DNA from: Siphonodentalium dalli
Taxonomy: Eukaryota > Mollusca > Scaphopoda > Gadilida > Siphonodentaliidae
Length of the DNA stretch: 64,000 bases
Direction: 5' to 3'
Assembly (NCBI GenBank): GCA_032622095.1
Contig: CP136069.1
Coordinates: 171,238,394-171,302,393 of the forward strand
A model generated the notes under the pieces. The model had not been told where the DNA came from, ran no database searches, and was given only the letters and a program-made list of their open reading frames with translations. Position 1 is the stretch's first letter. The number at the start of each line of letters is the position of its first letter. Below, in pieces: positions 59,462-64,000 of the stretch. The translations under genes and the position numbers were made by a program.

Positions 59462-61130
59462 GTGGAAAGCGATAGCCACCCATTATCACGCAGTCATTAC
59501 ATATATACATAAACACTACAGACATAACAATATAGTTACCCACTGTATACATGTACACCTGACCCATGACCACGATGACCATACAGCCACGCGTCACAAT
59601 GCAGGCACACCGGGTATACTCCTAAACATGACCCATAGAATCACTCCATGTATACCCATTCATCTCACCATTGACCATAATGTCATCCCCTGTATACCTA
59701 TTCTCCAAACGCATGGTCAAATGGACAATCAATAAATACATCAACACACAACAATGACCATAAAGTCATTTCGGTATACATATGCACATCACCAATGGCC
59801 ATATAGCCACTCGCTTCATACACATACCCTCACCATGTTACCTGGCATACTCATTCACCTGACCTATGGCCATATAGTCACCCCGTGTGTACCTATTCAA
59901 AACATTCATACACGATCATGGTCAATCCTTGTATTCATATTCACCCCAACAGTGGCCATGTCAATCCATGTATTTGTCACACCATAGCCGAATAGCCACT
60001 CAAGATATACTAATACACCCCAGCCATGTCAGTATAGTCACTCCATGTATGCATATGCACCCCATCCATGGCCATATAGCCACTCGCTATATACACATAT
60101 CCCTCGCCCATGACAATAAAGCAACACGTGTGTGCACTGGTATAACCTACACATGACAATACCGACACGATTCACCAAACATGAACACCAGGTACATGTA
60201 TAATCATACGCTTGTCACCCCTGTATATATGTTCATTACATTTATGATCATACCGTCACTACTTGTATACCTACATGTACTCATCTCACCATTAACCATA
60301 CAGTCACTACCTGTATACCTATTCAACACATATAGTCATATAACCACTCGATATACATATATGCCGCCCACCCTAGACCATAGAATTACTCCAGGTATAC
60401 ATGTAACCCTCACTAATGGCCATTCAGCCCTTCCAGATACACATAAAAACCGGACATACGACCACTCAAACAATCCATACTTGCATATACACCTCACACA
60501 TGACAATTCAGCAATTCACTGTATAATCATACACGTCATCCCCGATAATACAGCTAAGTCCCATACACCCACCAATGATAATACATCCACAATATATATA
60601 AATATACATCCCACCCATTACCACAAGGACACTCACCTATGTACCCACACGTTCGATAATATCCAACCAGCTTACTCCAGGTATTTATATTCAATCATGA
60701 CCGTACAGTCATTCCGTGTATACCTATACACATTACCCGTAACCATACAATCACAACCTATTTATCCACACACCCCATCCATGATCATACAGACAACACA
60801 TGTACATCATACCCATGACCTTAGTCACTCCATATATACATAATCAACACATAGATGACCATTTAGCTATATCCATACACCACACCAATGACCATACGGG
60901 CACACCGGATGCACCCGTACTGGATATACACAACCATATACCATACAACCTCTCCATGCATACCGATTCACCTCACACCTGACCTTGACCTCTCCCAGTA
61001 TACCTAGATGCGTCTTACCATGGACAACCCACTTATAACCATATAGTCACTCATTGTATACCTACTCACATCAGTCATGACATACACTGACACCATGTAT
61101 ACCTATTCACCTCACATATGATTACAGAGT
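59462..61130 (+). repeat. 42-bp minisatellite in the long arm of foldback copy 2
   Basis: About 40 diverged units, core CCATACAGTCACT..ATGTATACC. The plus-strand frame 60181-60843 (220 codons, His/Thr/Tyr/Ile-rich) results from the three-divisible unit. Confidence 0.85.
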
Positions 61131-63469
61131 AACTCCCTGGCTACGATCTTGGCACCCACACTGCATCCTGTAGACATTTTATTTTTATCATATTGGACCA
61201 GAATAGCCAAAGATTATGGTCCATCTCAGTTCTGTCTCAAAGTTCTGCCCAGTTCCTTTCAATAAATATGTCCAAAATCACAAAAGAGGTTCTAGGCAAA
61301 ATTACATACTTTTAAAATGAATTTGTCATGCCCTATACGGAACTGGGACAACTGGGAATAGAACATGTAGTTGTCAGTTAATTAACTAGCACGTATAATA
61401 ACCAAGTGAGTCACAATTTGCTACCTTTTCGGATAATGCAGAGAATGTTCGGGATATATGTAAAAAAAAAAACATTTTACAAATTCGATTGCCATTTTGG
61501 AAACCATCTTGAGCAATTTGGTCTATAAACACCGTAGTGTGACACATTTAAGATAGACCAAAACAATAAACACCTTTCAATCCAAAGATAGTTATATTTT
61601 ACCTGAAAAAATGGTCCAAACATGAAAACTGAATTTTTGCCAATATTTATGTCAAGTTTTTTTTAGAGAAAAGTCCAATATTTTTGACGATGTCAGTGGT
61701 GAAAATAGTAACAATTAACCATGGTGCATCACACATGTTAGTATTCAATGTATAGAATGCAGAATGGCCAATTTTATATATCAACACAACTTGTAAGCGA
61801 TTGCAGGACACGCTGGTGAAATATTTACCATTTTCCATATTTTGGCGGCCATATTGGCAGCCATTTTGAGCCAAAGTAAGAATTTTGGTTCCAGTGATTT
61901 TGAATATGCATAGGTAATGATATGCCTCACTCACATTACAAAGTTCTGTTCATTTCTTGTTGAAATATGACTAGAATCCCAATTGTGATTTTTTTTTATA
62001 AAATTTTATACCGCATTCTGTAAAATCAAATTTTTGAGGGATCGGAAGCGGTTAGGACCCCAATAATTGCATATTTAATTGTTCCAATGATTAGTTAATA
62101 TAAAAAACACAAAATAAATGTGGATTACTCAACCGGTTCCAAACAGCATGAATTGAGCTAGAAGATATTTGTGAAAAAACGTCATATTTTACACTTCCGG
62201 CGGCCATTTTGGCGACCATCTTGGATGGTGAGTTTCAATTTTGGCCCAAAAAAGTGTCATTATGTCTTAGCTTCACGAAAATATATACATTTATGTACAT
62301 TTTACTAGATTTTCCCGCTATAAGTTTATAAAACTGGCTCACTTATAGTTCTAGAAAATGGATCGGGTTGTGGGGGGGGGGGGGGTAACAAGTCTCGTTC
62401 TTATCAGAAAACGACATGAATATATATTTCTTTAAAAAAGTTGATCGTATCGATTTAGGGATGTATTGGGTGTAATAGTGCAACGTTCCAGGGATGTACG
62501 CACATACACACACGTTGGACGAATGCAATCATGTAAATAAAAGTGATTTTTTACGTTTTGAGGGGTGACCCGATAACCCCCTTCTTATCTTAAAACCCCA
62601 GGAAAAGTTTCTTCTTAAGTTGTGTTTTTATAATTAGTATATATCAAAGTACTTTGAGACCAAAAATTATGGATGTACGCGAAAGTGTAAAAAAAAATTA
62701 AAAATCACGTTTTGGGGTTCAGCATGGGACCCCCTTTCTTATCTGAAAACCCCAGGAAAATCCCTTTCTTAAGTTGTGTTTTCTTAATCAGTACACTCAG
62801 GAGTATCATCAAACCAAAATTCATCGATGTACGCGGAAGTGTAAATAGAAGTGATTTTTGGCACTTTTTGGGGTTCAGCAGCCCCTAAACCCCAGGAATG
62901 CGCAACTTAAGAAATCGGTTTTTCAGAATGTTCCATTATTGGTACCAACTTTAGGGGGTCAAACCTTTTGTACGCAAAAGTGTAAATAGAACATATGCGG
63001 GCTCCCGAACTATTTGCTATTGTAGACGAAACATCCATGTGCTCTATACCAAAGCGCTAAATTAATTTGACAGTTTATCAGTGTGAATATAAGTAACGAA
63101 TGTTTGTCGTGGAAGTGCATGTAGTGGGGTCTAGAGTCGAGACTTGAACGCTCTACCATCGTTGGGAATGGGTGCTAATACGGTCTTTCAATTTGCCATT
63201 TCGGTGTGAACATAAGTACAGCATGCTGTCTTTAATATTAAAATTGTGCATTGAGTGTGGAATCGAAGGAGTACCGGTATATCCGGAAAATTGCGAATGG
63301 ACATTGTCTGACCTCCCGCCAGTGGGTACCGTTCAGTAGATTCGCCGGAACTCAGTTATGAAAACCATTCCCGGACCGGGACTAATAATACAGTGTAAAC
63401 AATATTGCCGACGCTAATTAATGCTCTTTTAATCTTTCAGTTGAGTGCAAATCTGATAAGAATGTTTAA

Positions 63470-63935
63470 AAGATCAAAATGTGCGCGAAGCGCGCGCTGT
63501 TTAAGATCATATAATGTGCGCGAAGCGCACTAAGGGGCCGCAGGCCCCTCCCCCGCAAAAAAGGTCCCCGAATGGAGCCTGTGTCAGTTAGTATATATAT
63601 TAATAAAGTACAATATCTTGATTGTTGCGTTCCATATGTGCATGAATATATGTGGGTTGGGGAGAGATGATGGGGGGGGGGGTGTAGAAAATACAGTTTT
63701 ATTGAAATAAAGTGTTCCTACAAATGGGTCACAGTGCAGGGTCTGTGATCCTTATGCTGCATGCCGAATACAGAATCCAAGGGGGTCCGTTTATGATCAA
63801 AATGTGCCGCAAGCTCCCTTCGTCGCTGAATAAAGGCTCCCGAATTGAGTATGTTTCAGTTAGTATGTAATAATATTTAAAGTAATATGCTGATTTTGTT
63901 TCTCTCAATATGTGCATCATAATCGTAGCCTACCT
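63470..63935. repeat. Two related repeat blocks with GCGCGAAGCGCGC
   Basis: 63470-63680 and about 63795-63935 share ATGATCAAAATGTGC..., GGTCCCCGAATGGAGCCTGT versus GGCTCCCGAATTGAGTATGT, and CAGTTAGTAT. The first carries GTGCGCGAAGCGCGCGC and GGGGCCGCAGGCCCC palindromes. Confidence 0.55.
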
Positions 63936-64000
63936 TCACTGGTGGATAGATTATGTTGTATATTTTATGCAAACTTAAACTTTTGATCTAATTAATATAT

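Larger units (their letters stand above)
57107..63010 (-). mobile_element. Long foldback element, copy 2 (~5.9 kb inverted repeat)
   Basis: Ends GTTCGGGAGCCCGCATATG at 57107 and the complement at 63010, flanked by TA (57105-57106, 63011-63012). The short arm is on the left (57107-59416), the long one on the right (59462-63010): the mirror image of copy 1. The loop sequence is also reversed. Left-arm subterminal repeats have lost a ~200-bp block compared with the right arm. No transposase. Confidence 0.88.

Noticed and set aside
60181-60843. 220-codon plus-strand frame
   Set aside because: The same minisatellite in the second foldback copy; no signal peptide, domain or splice support.

Overview
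The window looks like AT-rich, repeat-dense nuclear DNA from a eukaryote, most likely a lophotrochozoan and probably a mollusc. The reasons are intron-containing coding sequence with GT-AG splice sites, a TATA promoter, decayed non-LTR retrotransposon C-termini, SINE-like and TTAA/TA-target non-autonomous DNA elements, long microsatellites, and one secreted glycine/methionine-rich protein of the kind common in shell and byssus matrices. Mollusc and species assignment is inference. I saw no bacterial-type operons, rRNA genes, intact tRNA genes or CRISPR arrays.

I can support one protein-coding gene. It has five coding exons on the + strand between 42260 and 53073, a TATA box at 42171-42177, and introns of about 6.0, 1.0, 1.75 and 1.6 kb. 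It encodes a 135-residue preprotein with a 20-residue signal peptide and a mature chain of about 35% Gly and 23% Met. One coding exon is only 16 nt. The introns carry several repeat copies.

The rest is repeats. 1-288, 12720-13094, 27067-27457, 35973-36348, 39296-39671 and 45785-46156 are copies of a TTAA-flanked, piggyBac-like MITE built from two mutually inverted ~67-bp hairpins; 15420-15610 and 47985-48146 are related double hairpins, apparently with other ends. 2255-4336 holds palindromic motif clusters, a ~205-bp duplication and a four-copy 205-bp satellite. 4798-6291 and 27580-32750 are head-to-tail arrays of a ~0.7-0.8 kb dispersed repeat; the second array is interrupted by a palindromic element (28498-30395) that itself carries a 216-bp tRNA-like SINE insertion. 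7510-8223 and 11250-11640 are broken reverse-transcriptase C-termini on the minus strand. 16175-22149 and 57107-63010 are two ~5.9-6.0 kb foldback elements of one family, flanked by TA, with a 42-bp minisatellite in the arms and an asymmetric 45-bp loop; they lie in opposite orientations. 32355-40537 is a near-identical tandem duplication (period 4857 bp) whose second copy lacks 1531 bp, either a recent event or an assembly merge of two haplotypes. 39985-41780 is a TTAA element with 13-bp perfect ends.

The strongest points are the unusual secreted protein gene, the paired giant foldback elements, the nested-hairpin TTAA MITE, and the duplication. All comparisons are by eye within this window.
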